Shown: positions 17,879-24,741 of the stretch, piece by piece
How the letters are laid out: each line of letters starts with the position of its first letter
Numbering within the stretch: position 1 is the first letter of the stretch
NCBI RefSeq assembly: GCF_008795955.1
Contig: NZ_VMHN01000007.1
Span: 62,001 to 126,000 of the forward strand
Source: Marinobacter denitrificans
GTDB taxonomy: Bacteria; Pseudomonadota; Gammaproteobacteria; Pseudomonadales; Oleiphilaceae
DNA length: 64,000 nucleotides
Direction of reading: 5' to 3'
Notes under the pieces: model-generated
The model's database searches: none
Told to the model about the DNA's origin: nothing
What the model saw: the letters and a program-made list of their open reading frames with translations, nothing else
Program-made: the position numbers and the translations under genes

Positions 17879-19114
17879 ATGGCGCTCTTGGTTCAGAAAT
17901 TTGGGGGTACATCCGTAGGCACCACCGAACGGATTGAAGCGGTTGCTGAAAAAGTCAGCCGTTTTCGTAACGAAGGGCACGACGTGGTGGTTGTGGTGTC
18001 AGCCATGAGTGGTGAGACCAATCGCCTGATTGGTCTGGCCAGTGAGATTATGGAAGAGCCTACACCCCGGGAAATGGATGTTCTTGTCTCTACCGGCGAG
18101 CAGGTCACTATTGCCCTTTTGGCCATGGCGCTGCAGAAGCGTGGCTGCGATGCTCGCTCCTATACTGGCGGGCAGGTGCGGATTCTGACTGACAGCAGCC
18201 ATACCAAGGCGCGTATCAGGCAGATCGATGAGCAGCGCATGAGGGAAGACCTCAACGCCGGCCGTGTGGTTGTAGTTGCAGGCTTCCAGGGCATTGATGA
18301 GAATGGCAGCATTACCACCCTGGGCCGTGGTGGGTCAGATACCACCGCCGTTGCCCTTGCTGCCGCATTGAAGGCAGACGAATGTCAGATCTACACTGAT
18401 GTGGATGGTGTTTATACTACCGATCCGCGGGTGGTCGACAGCGCACGCCGGCTTGAACGGATCACTTTTGAAGAAATGATTGAAATGGCGAGCCTTGGCT
18501 CGAAAGTTCTTCAGATTCGCGCGGTGGAATTTGCAGGTAAATACAATGTTCCTTTAAGGGTGCTTTCCAGCTTCCAGGAAGGTGAAGGTACCCTGATTAC
18601 TCTTGAGGATGATAACGCCATGGAACAACCGGTCGTCTCCGGCATAGCCTTTAACCGTGACGAAGCCAAGCTGACGATTTCCGGCGTGCCGGATACACCG
18701 GGCAGCGCCTTGCGTATTCTGCAGCCGATCAGTGATGCCAATATAGAAGTCGACATGATTGTTCAGAACGTCGGCGCGGATAACCGAACGGATTTCACCT
18801 TTACAGTGCACCGCAATGACTTCAAGCGCGCCCAGGGTGTCCTTCAGAAAGTATCCGATGAGCTCGGGGCCCGTGAAGTCAGTGGCGACAGCAAGATCGC
18901 CAAGGTGAGCATTGTGGGTGTGGGCATGCGCTCTCACGCCGGTGTTGCAACTAAAATGTTTGCGGCGCTGTCTAATGAGGGCATCAATATTCTGATGATT
19001 TCGACGTCCGAGATTAAGATTTCTGTGGTTATTGACGAAAAATACCTTGAGCTAGCGGTTCGGGCGCTTCATAGTGCGTTCGAGCTGGATAAGCCCGGAA
19101 TAGAGGAAGCCTGA
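17879..19114 (+). CDS. lysC: Aspartate kinase
   Basis: Phosphorylates aspartate in the first step toward lysine, threonine, methionine and diaminopimelate. The 411-residue product starts MALLVQKFGGTSVG with the kinase phosphate-binding motif. It contains the aspartokinase VVVVSAMSGETNRL and TLGRGGSDTTAVALA motifs, then two ACT domains (about residues 265-411) for feedback control by lysine and/or threonine. I chose ATG 17879 over an upstream in-frame ATT at 17819 because homologues begin at MALLVQKFGG. An internal ATG at 18620 with a good ribosome site may give a separate beta subunit, listed separately. Confidence 0.96.
   Translation: MALLVQKFGGTSVGTTERIEAVAEKVSRFRNEGHDVVVVVSAMSGETNRLIGLASEIMEEPTPREMDVLVSTGEQVTIALLAMALQKRGCDARSYTGGQVRILTDSSHTKARIRQIDEQRMREDLNAGRVVVVAGFQGIDENGSITTLGRGGSDTTAVALAAALKADECQIYTDVDGVYTTDPRVVDSARRLERITFEEMIEMASLGSKVLQIRAVEFAGKYNVPLRVLSSFQEGEGTLITLEDDNAMEQPVVSGIAFNRDEAKLTISGVPDTPGSALRILQPISDANIEVDMIVQNVGADNRTDFTFTVHRNDFKRAQGVLQKVSDELGAREVSGDSKIAKVSIVGVGMRSHAGVATKMFAALSNEGINILMISTSEIKISVVIDEKYLELAVRALHSAFELDKPGIEEA
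18605..18622 (+). other. Candidate internal start for aspartokinase beta subunit
   Basis: Within lysC, GAGGA at 18605-18609 precedes an in-frame ATG at 18620 by ten bases. Translation from it would give a 164-residue protein starting MEQPVVSGIAFNRDEAKLTI, containing only the ACT region. In Corynebacterium, Bacillus and some pseudomonads the aspartokinase beta subunit is made from just such an internal start at the equivalent sequence. Expression here is inferred, not shown. Confidence 0.45.
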
Positions 19115-19301
19115 TAGCCAGCGGGCGATATATGCCGCTTTGCTCGGGTTTTCGATAAAAAGGGCATCATTTGCAGACTTCGGGCTTGAGAAGTGCGTAT
19201 AAGTGATTATGCGTCTTTTGATCGGCAAGTGATCCCACTATAAAAGTAAGCAGTATATACATTTTTCGGAACAGGTAGCTCTGGATAAGGGAGTAAAGGA
19301 C

Positions 19302-19499
19302 ATGTTGATTTTGACCCGCCGAGTTGGCGAAACCCTGATGGTCGGTGACGACATCACCGTAACCGTGCTTGGGGTAAAGGGGAACCAGGTGCGAATTGGT
19401 GTGAATGCCCCTAAAGAAGTGGCGGTACATCGCGAAGAAATCTATCAGCGCATTCAGAGTGAGAAAGACTCTGAAGAGCCAGAGCCTGGCAACAGCTGA
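19302..19499 (+). CDS. csrA: Carbon storage regulator CsrA (RsmA)
   Basis: Small homodimeric RNA-binding protein that represses or stabilises mRNAs by binding GGA motifs in leaders, affecting motility, biofilm and carbon flow. The 65 residues begin MLILTRRVGETLMVGDD and include the RNA-binding VRIGVNAPKEVAVHREEIY with the key C-terminal arginine (VHREE). The C-terminal tail is short and acidic. The ribosome site GGGAG/AAAGGA lies just before the ATG and contains GGA, so autoregulation is possible. An intrinsic terminator follows immediately. Confidence 0.97.
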   Translation: MLILTRRVGETLMVGDDITVTVLGVKGNQVRIGVNAPKEVAVHREEIYQRIQSEKDSEEPEPGNS

Positions 19500-19502
19500 G
19501 CG

Positions 19503-19541
19503 AAAAAAAGGCCGTTCGAGGGAAACCCGGACGGCTTTTTT
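19503..19541 (+). terminator. Intrinsic terminator after csrA
   Basis: The GCCGTTCG arm at 19511-19518 pairs with CGGACGGC at 19528-19535 (one G-T pair), flanked by an A-run (19503-19509) and a T-run (19536-19541), so the stem can extend through A-T pairs. It directly follows the csrA stop. Confidence 0.85.
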
Positions 19542-19625
19542 GTACCCGAGGGAGCGGGGTTTGAAAAAACTCGTGTCAACCCTATGAAATCAGAAAATTT
19601 ATGGTAGTATACGCCCCGTTCTTAA

Positions 19626-19717
<92 letters not shown>

Positions 19718-19765
19718 TCTTTTGGGAGATGAAAGAGAACGGTCTGAATTGAGATATTGCGATGC

Positions 19766-19842
19766 GCGGCTGTAGCTCAGCTGGATAGAGTACCTGGCTA
19801 CGAACCAGGCGGTCGGAGGTTCGAATCCTCCCAGCCGCGCCA
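19766..19842 (+). tRNA. tRNA-Arg (anticodon ACG), copy 1
   Basis: A 77-base gene with acceptor arms GCGGCTG (19766-19772) and CAGCCGC (19832-19838), discriminator G and encoded CCA. The anticodon stem CCTGG/CCAGG has the loop CTACGAA; A34 would be edited to inosine to read CGU, CGC and CGA. Identical to copy 2 at 20055 over the full length. It is followed by the first structured repeat. Confidence 0.97.
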
Positions 19843-19900
19843 CTTATTTAGAGCTTACTTTCGTGTACCCGTTACCAGAGACTTGCTCTTAAGTCAGACG

Positions 19901-20013
19901 GGATTTGAACCGAAAGAGGTTCGACCGAAGCACACGAAGTGTGCTGAGGAACGCCGGAGCGCAGCGACGGCGGCCCCGAAGGGGTGAGGGCCGAAGGCCC
20001 GAATAATCCTCCC
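19901..20013 (+). repeat. Structured tRNA-Arg-associated repeat, copy A
   Basis: About 113 bases that start GGATTTGAACCGAAAGAGG and end GAATAATCCTCCC. It can fold as a closing stem (GGATT with AATCC) around a chain of short hairpins: TTGAACC/GGTTCGA, GCACAC/GTGTGC, CGCCG/CGGCG, CCCC/GGGG and GGGCC/GGCCC. A second copy lies at 20196-20322. The differences between copies include three paired, compensatory changes in the second and third hairpins. It lies between the two tRNA-Arg genes and is probably part of their precursor transcript. No protein is supported. Confidence 0.8.
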
Positions 20014-20054
20014 AATAGGCTGATCGCGATGCCGGTGGGGATGTTGAGTTTCAA

Positions 20055-20131
20055 GCGGCTGTAGCTCAGCTGGATAGAGTACCTGGCTACGAACCAGGCG
20101 GTCGGAGGTTCGAATCCTCCCAGCCGCGCCA
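20055..20131 (+). tRNA. tRNA-Arg (anticodon ACG), copy 2
   Basis: Identical in all 77 bases to the copy at 19766. The acceptor is at 20055-20061 and 20121-20127, with G and CCA at 20128-20131. It is followed by a terminator-like hairpin and then by repeat copy B. The upstream base context differs from copy 1, so the duplication appears limited to the tRNA plus the downstream repeat. Confidence 0.97.
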
Positions 20132-20143
20132 TATCAAGACCAA

Positions 20144-20183
20144 AGCGCCTCAGTTTGTGAATCCCACAGACTGAGGCGTTTTG
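20144..20183 (+). terminator. Terminator-like hairpin after tRNA-Arg copy 2
   Basis: A 14-base-pair stem with one G-T pair (20146-20159 with 20165-20178, arm CGCCTCAGTTTGTG), a five-base loop and a TTTT tract at 20179-20182. It may end or attenuate the tRNA transcript before repeat copy B. Confidence 0.65.
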
Positions 20184-20195
20184 CTATGTATAGCT

Positions 20196-20322
20196 GGGAG
20201 GATTTGAACCGAAAGAGGTTCGACCGAAACCCACGGAGTGGGTTGAGGAACGTCGGAGCAGCGCGACGACGACCCCGAAGGGGTGAGGGCCAGAGGCCCG
20301 AATAATCCTCCGAGCCGCGCCA
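20196..20322 (+). repeat. Structured tRNA-Arg-associated repeat, copy B, ending in a tRNA 3' end copy
   Basis: It shares the first 29 bases with copy A from GGATTTGAACC onward. The closing stem here is longer (GGAGGATT with AATCCTCC). Hairpins are ACCCAC/GTGGGT, CGTCG/CGACG, CCCC/GGGG and GGGCC/GGCCC. The distal end, AATCCTCCGAGCCGCGCCA, repeats the last bases of the tRNA-Arg gene; together with the next ATATCAA this is a 25-base match with one difference to the end of copy 2 of the tRNA. An intrinsic terminator follows at 20331. Confidence 0.8.
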
Positions 20323-20330
20323 TATCAAAC

Positions 20331-20362
20331 AAAAAACCCCGCCCTTGAGCGGGGTTTTTTGT
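20331..20362 (+). terminator. Intrinsic terminator closing the tRNA region
   Basis: The perfect 12-base arms AAAAAACCCCGC (20331-20342) and GCGGGGTTTTTT (20349-20360) with a six-base loop make a strong, potentially two-way terminator, placed right after the tRNA-like tail of repeat copy B. Confidence 0.92.
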
Positions 20363-20491
20363 TTTCTGATCCCCTTCCGTTAATTGCGTCATCTCCTGAT
20401 TGCTCCTATGTTATAAAGCGCTGGTTTTAGAAATACAGTTTCGCCAAGCAGAACAAAGGTGCCATCAACAACAATAATCAGGAGCAAAAAT

Positions 20492-21943
20492 ATGACGTTG
20501 AGCAAAAACCTCCTAGCACTGTCTTGCGCCACTGCCGTAGCGCTCACAGCCCCGGCCACTGGCTTCGCCAAGGCATCGGACCAGGGCAGGGCCCAGGGAC
20601 AGGGAATAGGCAAGGGCCTGACTGAGCTGGTCCGGGAGCATGACAGCCGGATTTTCCAGGTTCAGGAAAACGCCGAGCTGGCCTTCACAGCTCTCTCGGG
20701 TGCGACAGCGTACTGGGGAGTCTACGAAGGTATTCAGGGGCCCGCTTCCTACACCGCCGAGTTCCCTGAAAACTGGAACGGTGGTGTGATCATGTATACC
20801 CATGGTTTCCGTGGCCAGGGTCAGACGGTGACGCGTGAGGTGCCCAATCTCGCGTTCCGGAATACGGCCCTGGCTCTCGGCTATGCCTGGGCGGCGTCGT
20901 CTTACTCGGCCAACTTTTACGACGTTCGCGCAGCCATCGAGGATACCAACCGCCTGGCGCTGGAACTGACAGATTATCTCGAGCGGGACTGGAGTGTGGG
21001 GTATAGCGACCCCGGCCAGTACCTTATTGCGGGCGTTTCAATGGGTGGCCATACGGCAGCTGCCGCCGTTGAACGCGAAACGCTGGAAACAGCCCGCTAT
21101 CCGGTTGCTTACGAGGGGGCCCTGCCATTGTGTCAGGCGGAACAGAACCAGTTCCAATGGCTCGGCGATTATCCCCGCGTGGTCAGGGAGCTTGGTGGGT
21201 TCGGTCACAGGCCTTATGAAGGCTTCCAGGAGTATGTTGGCGAGGCGCTGTTCAATCTGTTCGAGTTCGACGGGGGTGCACCCACTTTTGTGCCGAAGAA
21301 TGAGGCTGGCCAGCGTCTGAAGGACATTGCGATGAATCTGACCGGTGGAGACCGGCCAATATTTGACGAGGGCTTCCAAAACCCGACATGGCACGGCGCT
21401 GTTTTGGGCACTGGGGGCCGCGACGGGACGGTAACCGGTATCCTGGCCAATGAGATTTACGACAATACCGACCGTATCTATCGCTGGACAGAGGGTAAGC
21501 GCGTTACCGGCCAGGAACGGGCATTTACGGCGAAGGTTGGGCGCTTCCAGGCGGACAAGGGTGTCAACCCTGTTCGTGACGACAGCGTCCGCTGGCTACC
21601 TCTGGTTCAGGGTGACTTCGATGTACCGGTACTGACCATGCATACGCTGGGTGATTTTTTCGTACCGTTCGTGCATCAGCAGCTCTATCGTGAGGCGGCC
21701 GAGACCCATGGCAGTGAGGACATGCTGGTCCAGCGGGCGATCCGTGATCCGAACCACTGTGGCTTCTCGCGCACCGAGTTCTCCACCGCGCTCGTGGACC
21801 TGGTGACCTGGGTGAATTCCGGTACCAAGCCCGGTGGCGACGAAGTGCTGGACCCGGCAGTCGTGGCTGATGAGCAGTATGGCTGTGCCTACACCAATGA
21901 TGAGCTGTCCAGCGGGCGTGATAATCTCCCGCAGTGCGAATAA
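20492..21943 (+). CDS. Secreted alpha/beta hydrolase, substrate unknown
   Basis: A 483-residue exported protein. The signal peptide is MTLSKNLLALSCATAVALTAPATGFAKA-like, with cleavage likely near residue 26-28. The alpha/beta hydrolase core shows an oxyanion-region YTHGFRGQG and the nucleophile elbow GVSMGGH with Ser183. Asp388 (in HTLGDFF) and His422 (in DPNHCGF) complete a plausible catalytic triad. The large insertion between Ser and Asp is a lid candidate, and cysteines near the C-terminus may form disulfides. The start at ATG 20492 follows AGGAG; an upstream GTG at 20459 would disrupt the signal peptide. It may be an esterase or depolymerase; I do not recognise a specific family. It follows the tRNA-region terminator as a single gene. 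Confidence 0.75.
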   Translation: MTLSKNLLALSCATAVALTAPATGFAKASDQGRAQGQGIGKGLTELVREHDSRIFQVQENAELAFTALSGATAYWGVYEGIQGPASYTAEFPENWNGGVIMYTHGFRGQGQTVTREVPNLAFRNTALALGYAWAASSYSANFYDVRAAIEDTNRLALELTDYLERDWSVGYSDPGQYLIAGVSMGGHTAAAAVERETLETARYPVAYEGALPLCQAEQNQFQWLGDYPRVVRELGGFGHRPYEGFQEYVGEALFNLFEFDGGAPTFVPKNEAGQRLKDIAMNLTGGDRPIFDEGFQNPTWHGAVLGTGGRDGTVTGILANEIYDNTDRIYRWTEGKRVTGQERAFTAKVGRFQADKGVNPVRDDSVRWLPLVQGDFDVPVLTMHTLGDFFVPFVHQQLYREAAETHGSEDMLVQRAIRDPNHCGFSRTEFSTALVDLVTWVNSGTKPGGDEVLDPAVVADEQYGCAYTNDELSSGRDNLPQCE

Positions 21944-21966
21944 ACGGACAGTCACCAAGGTGTTGC

Positions 21967-22000
21967 TGAAGCGCCCTCTACGATCGTAGCGGGCGCTTCA
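21967..22000. terminator. Convergent-gene hairpin between hydrolase and chemoreceptor
   Basis: The perfect 10-base arms TGAAGCGCCC (21967-21976) and GGGCGCTTCA (21991-22000) enclose a loop that is itself a palindrome (CTACGATCGTAG). It sits between two converging genes and slightly overlaps the end of the minus-strand one, so it is likely a shared terminator, although no long T-tract is present. Confidence 0.6.
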
Positions 22001-23854
22001 CAACCTGAAGCGGGAAACGAGGCTCTGAAGCTCGCTGCCAAGCCTGGCCAGTTCGTTGCTGGAGCTGGCAGTCTGGTTTGCCGAGGCTGCGGACTGGTCT
22101 GTTACGTCCCGGATGCGTGTGATGTTCTGGCTGATCTCTTCGGCCACCGAGGTCTGTTGCTCCGCGGCGGTAGCGATCTGATTGTTGTACTGCTTGCTGT
22201 CTTCAACGGCCCGGGCGATACGCTCTATGGTCTTGCCTGTTGCCGTTGCCCGTTCCAGCGTGTTCGAGGCCATGGTAGTGCTGGATTTCATTGCGGACAC
22301 TGAATTGCCCGCACTGGTCTGGAGTGCGGTTACCAGCGTTTCGATTTCCTGGGCGGAGGTCTGGGTGCGCTGGGCCAGTGAGCGGACTTCATCGGCCACC
22401 ACAGCGAATCCCCGGCCTTGCTCGCCGGCTCTGGCGGCCTCGATGGCTGCGTTCAATGCCAGCAGGTTCGTTTGCTCGGCAACAGACTTGATCACGTCCA
22501 GGACCGTTCCTATGTTTGCCGTTTCATTCTGCAGTCCCTCAATCGTTTCCATGCTCTGGCTGACTTCTCTGGCGAGACTGGTGACCTGGTCGACGGTTTC
22601 TCTCACCTCGCGTTCACCATCGGTTGCCTGGCTGGCAGCATCCGTTGCCACTTCAAGGGCTTGCTCGGCGCTTTTTGCAATTTCGGCAACCGTGGCTGTC
22701 ATTTCATTCATGGCCGTCGCGACCTGATCCGTTTCCTGTTTCTGGCGATTGATGCCATCGCTGGCCTGGTTGGTGACGGTTGAGAGCTCTTCTGCCGAAG
22801 CCGCGATGTTGGACGCACCGGATTCGATGCTCCTGACCAGCTCCCGCAGGCTGGTCACCATAGTGGCGAGGGCTGCCATCAGGCGGCCGATTTCATTGGT
22901 TCCGGTAGCGTGGATATCGACCGTCAAATTGCCGGACGCAACCTCTGATGCTGCTGCAACTGCCTGATTGATCGGGGCGACGATGGCACGGGTAATCATA
23001 TAAGCCATCAGTATACCGAGGGCCAGGGCGATCCCGGTGGCGCCGATGATCAGTCCGGAGGCCTGCTGGCGCTCAGATTCCATTTTTTCAGCCTGCCGTA
23101 TTCGCAGTCGGTCTGCTGCTGCGATGGCATCTCGGGCAGTACTGACCATTTCGTCTGAGAGCCGATTCCCGGAGTCGGTCAGTGTTACCACCGTCTGGAA
23201 ATTATTGACGTAGGTGGTCAGTGCCTGGTTGATCCCGGCCTTTTCTTCATCGCTGAGGCCGGCGGATTTCAGTGGGGCCTGTATTCGCTTCGCGTCGTCG
23301 AGGTAGGCCTTGACGCTGGCTTCGTCGCTCTCGATAAGAAACTTGCGTTCCGAGCGACGCATGTCCTCAAACATTGCAGAGGCGAAAAACAGGGAGCTAT
23401 GGGCCTTCAGGGAGGAGCCGAAGATACGCGCGGCGGTCTCCAGACGTTCCAGGGCCTCATCCCGTTCACTGATGTTTTTCTCGACCTCTCCCATCAATCG
23501 CTGATACTGCTTTACGTCTGACTGGATGCGGCCCAGGCTGTCTAGGTCTTCGGTATTGGCCACCAGCGGTTTGATGTCATTGGTCAGTTCAAGAACACGG
23601 TCACCCTGAGCCCGGGTTTGCGTGACAGCGTCAGCTTCGCCTGTCAGAAGAAAGTTTTTTTCTTCTACGCGTGCTTCCGTAAGGCTGGTGTTCACCTGCC
23701 CGAGCATCGCAACGATACTTGATCTCTGGCTAAAGCTGTCCAGAGCCTGGTCACCAACGACCCCCACCAGAATGGTCAGTAACAGCAAGATGGTAAAGCC
23801 GCCCGCCAATCTGGTGCGGATGGTCATGTTGGTGAAAAGCTCTGGAATGCGCAT
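21998..23854 (-). CDS. Methyl-accepting chemotaxis protein (helical bimodular-like sensor)
   Basis: A chemoreceptor of about 618 residues from ATG 23854 (MRIPELFTNMTIRTR); an ATG at 23893 would add 13 residues. TM1 is GFTILLLLTILVGVVG. The periplasmic helical sensor (about 250 residues, with VEEKNFLLTGEADAV and RRSERKFLIESDEASV) resembles two stacked four-helix modules, as in HBM receptors for organic acids; this is inference. TM2 is LIIGATGIALALGILMAYMI. HAMP and signalling domains follow, with NLLALNAAIEAARAGEQGRG at the tip. No C-terminal pentapeptide is present. Upstream lies an unusual inverted repeat (23890-23961). Confidence 0.9.
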   Translation of the reverse strand: MRIPELFTNMTIRTRLAGGFTILLLLTILVGVVGDQALDSFSQRSSIVAMLGQVNTSLTEARVEEKNFLLTGEADAVTQTRAQGDRVLELTNDIKPLVANTEDLDSLGRIQSDVKQYQRLMGEVEKNISERDEALERLETAARIFGSSLKAHSSLFFASAMFEDMRRSERKFLIESDEASVKAYLDDAKRIQAPLKSAGLSDEEKAGINQALTTYVNNFQTVVTLTDSGNRLSDEMVSTARDAIAAADRLRIRQAEKMESERQQASGLIIGATGIALALGILMAYMITRAIVAPINQAVAAASEVASGNLTVDIHATGTNEIGRLMAALATMVTSLRELVRSIESGASNIAASAEELSTVTNQASDGINRQKQETDQVATAMNEMTATVAEIAKSAEQALEVATDAASQATDGEREVRETVDQVTSLAREVSQSMETIEGLQNETANIGTVLDVIKSVAEQTNLLALNAAIEAARAGEQGRGFAVVADEVRSLAQRTQTSAQEIETLVTALQTSAGNSVSAMKSSTTMASNTLERATATGKTIERIARAVEDSKQYNNQIATAAEQQTSVAEEISQNITRIRDVTDQSAASANQTASSSNELARLGSELQSLVSRFRL

Positions 23855-23889
23855 TGTTAGTATTCTCTGGAGGATAGGTTTTACCGACT

Positions 23890-23961
23890 CCACCTTTTGA
23901 TCCGTGCGCCCGAGTCAAAGGCCGGCAGGCTTTCCTGATACGCAGTGAGGATCAAAGGTGG
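23890..23961. repeat. Inverted repeat in the chemoreceptor leader
   Basis: CCACCTTTTGATCC at 23890-23903 and GGATCAAAGGTGG at 23949-23961 are complementary apart from one extra T, separated by 45 bases that can form a further small AAAGGCC/GGCTTT hairpin. It lies 36 bases before the chosen start of the minus-strand chemoreceptor and could be an operator pair or a structured 5' leader. The rest of the 23894-24101 gap shows nothing I can name. Confidence 0.5.
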
Positions 23962-24101
23962 TTGTTATTTGATATATATTAAGTCGGTTTACGGCCCTAT
24001 ATTCCAGAACTTTACAGTTACAGAAGATTACTGCGGGTTTTTGACCTGATACGGAATCTCGGATTGTAGGATGTAATCGCTATCAGAACGAGATTGATTG
24101 T

Positions 24102-24638
24102 TCACCACATCAGGTCATCCGGGATCTCATAACCTGCATAGGGGTCATCATCCCCGGCGTCATCTCTCTTGCGGTCATGAAGGACAACAACAGCACGCTC
24201 GTCCCGCTCCATGATTTTCCGCGCCACACCCTCTGCAACAACTTCATAGGCTTCGTTCACAAACACGATGGCCAGCCGGCCGCGGGACAGCTGGTCAACC
24301 ATTGTGTCGTCCACGAAGATCTTCTTGATCTTCTTCTCGTGTACGAACTGGTAGGAAGTTTCACCCCTGGACCGATCGAGTCGGTTGGTTTCCACCAGTT
24401 GCCGGATCTGGGCCTGGACGGCCTTTTTCTCGGCTTCTTTCTGGCGCTGAAGGTTCAGTTGCCGGTCCCGCTCGGCTTTCTCTTCCCGGGCCTGACGGGC
24501 GCGGGCTTCAGCTTCATTGACCTCGACAGTGCCTTTGGGCTGTTGCTTGCGCTTTTTGTGTTTCTCGTGGCGGATGGCCTTGGCCTTTTTCTCATCGGCC
24601 AGGCCGGCCTTTAAAAGCTGATCCTGTAGTGATGGCAT
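24102..24638 (-). CDS. DUF2058 family protein (YaiL-like)
   Basis: A 178-residue basic protein of the DUF2058 family, sometimes annotated as nucleoprotein; its biochemical role is not settled. The start MPSLQDQLLKAGLADEKKAK is typical. Residues about 15-85 are a highly charged helix rich in Lys, Arg, Glu and Gln, probably a coiled coil. The C-terminal half carries the globular part with KKIKKIFVDDTMVDQLSRG and an acidic tail ending YEIPDDLMW. It is divergent from dbpA with only about 100 bases between starts. Confidence 0.88.
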   Translation of the reverse strand: MPSLQDQLLKAGLADEKKAKAIRHEKHKKRKQQPKGTVEVNEAEARARQAREEKAERDRQLNLQRQKEAEKKAVQAQIRQLVETNRLDRSRGETSYQFVHEKKIKKIFVDDTMVDQLSRGRLAIVFVNEAYEVVAEGVARKIMERDERAVVVLHDRKRDDAGDDDPYAGYEIPDDLMW

Positions 24639-24650
24639 TCAATGCTCCGT

Positions 24651-24690
24651 GGCGGTTTGCTATTTCTGGTAAACTGCTTGCAGTATACGC
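24651..24690 (+). promoter_or_regulatory. Candidate dbpA promoter
   Basis: TTGCTA is followed after 18 bases by CAGTAT, about 50 bases before the dbpA ATG. Both hexamers are only partial matches to the sigma-70 consensus, and the region also overlaps the leader of the divergent DUF2058 gene. Confidence 0.3.
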
Positions 24691-24741
24691 CCGGAATGCT
24701 CCCGGTCGAACCCACCCTCTATTGCTATTCCAGGAATTTTT

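Noticed and set aside
23894..24101. Possible c-di-GMP riboswitch in the chemoreceptor leader
   Set aside because: AAAGCCTGCCGGCC resembles a piece of the GEMM-I pattern, but the tetraloop receptor part and the GGTAGGTAGC region are missing.
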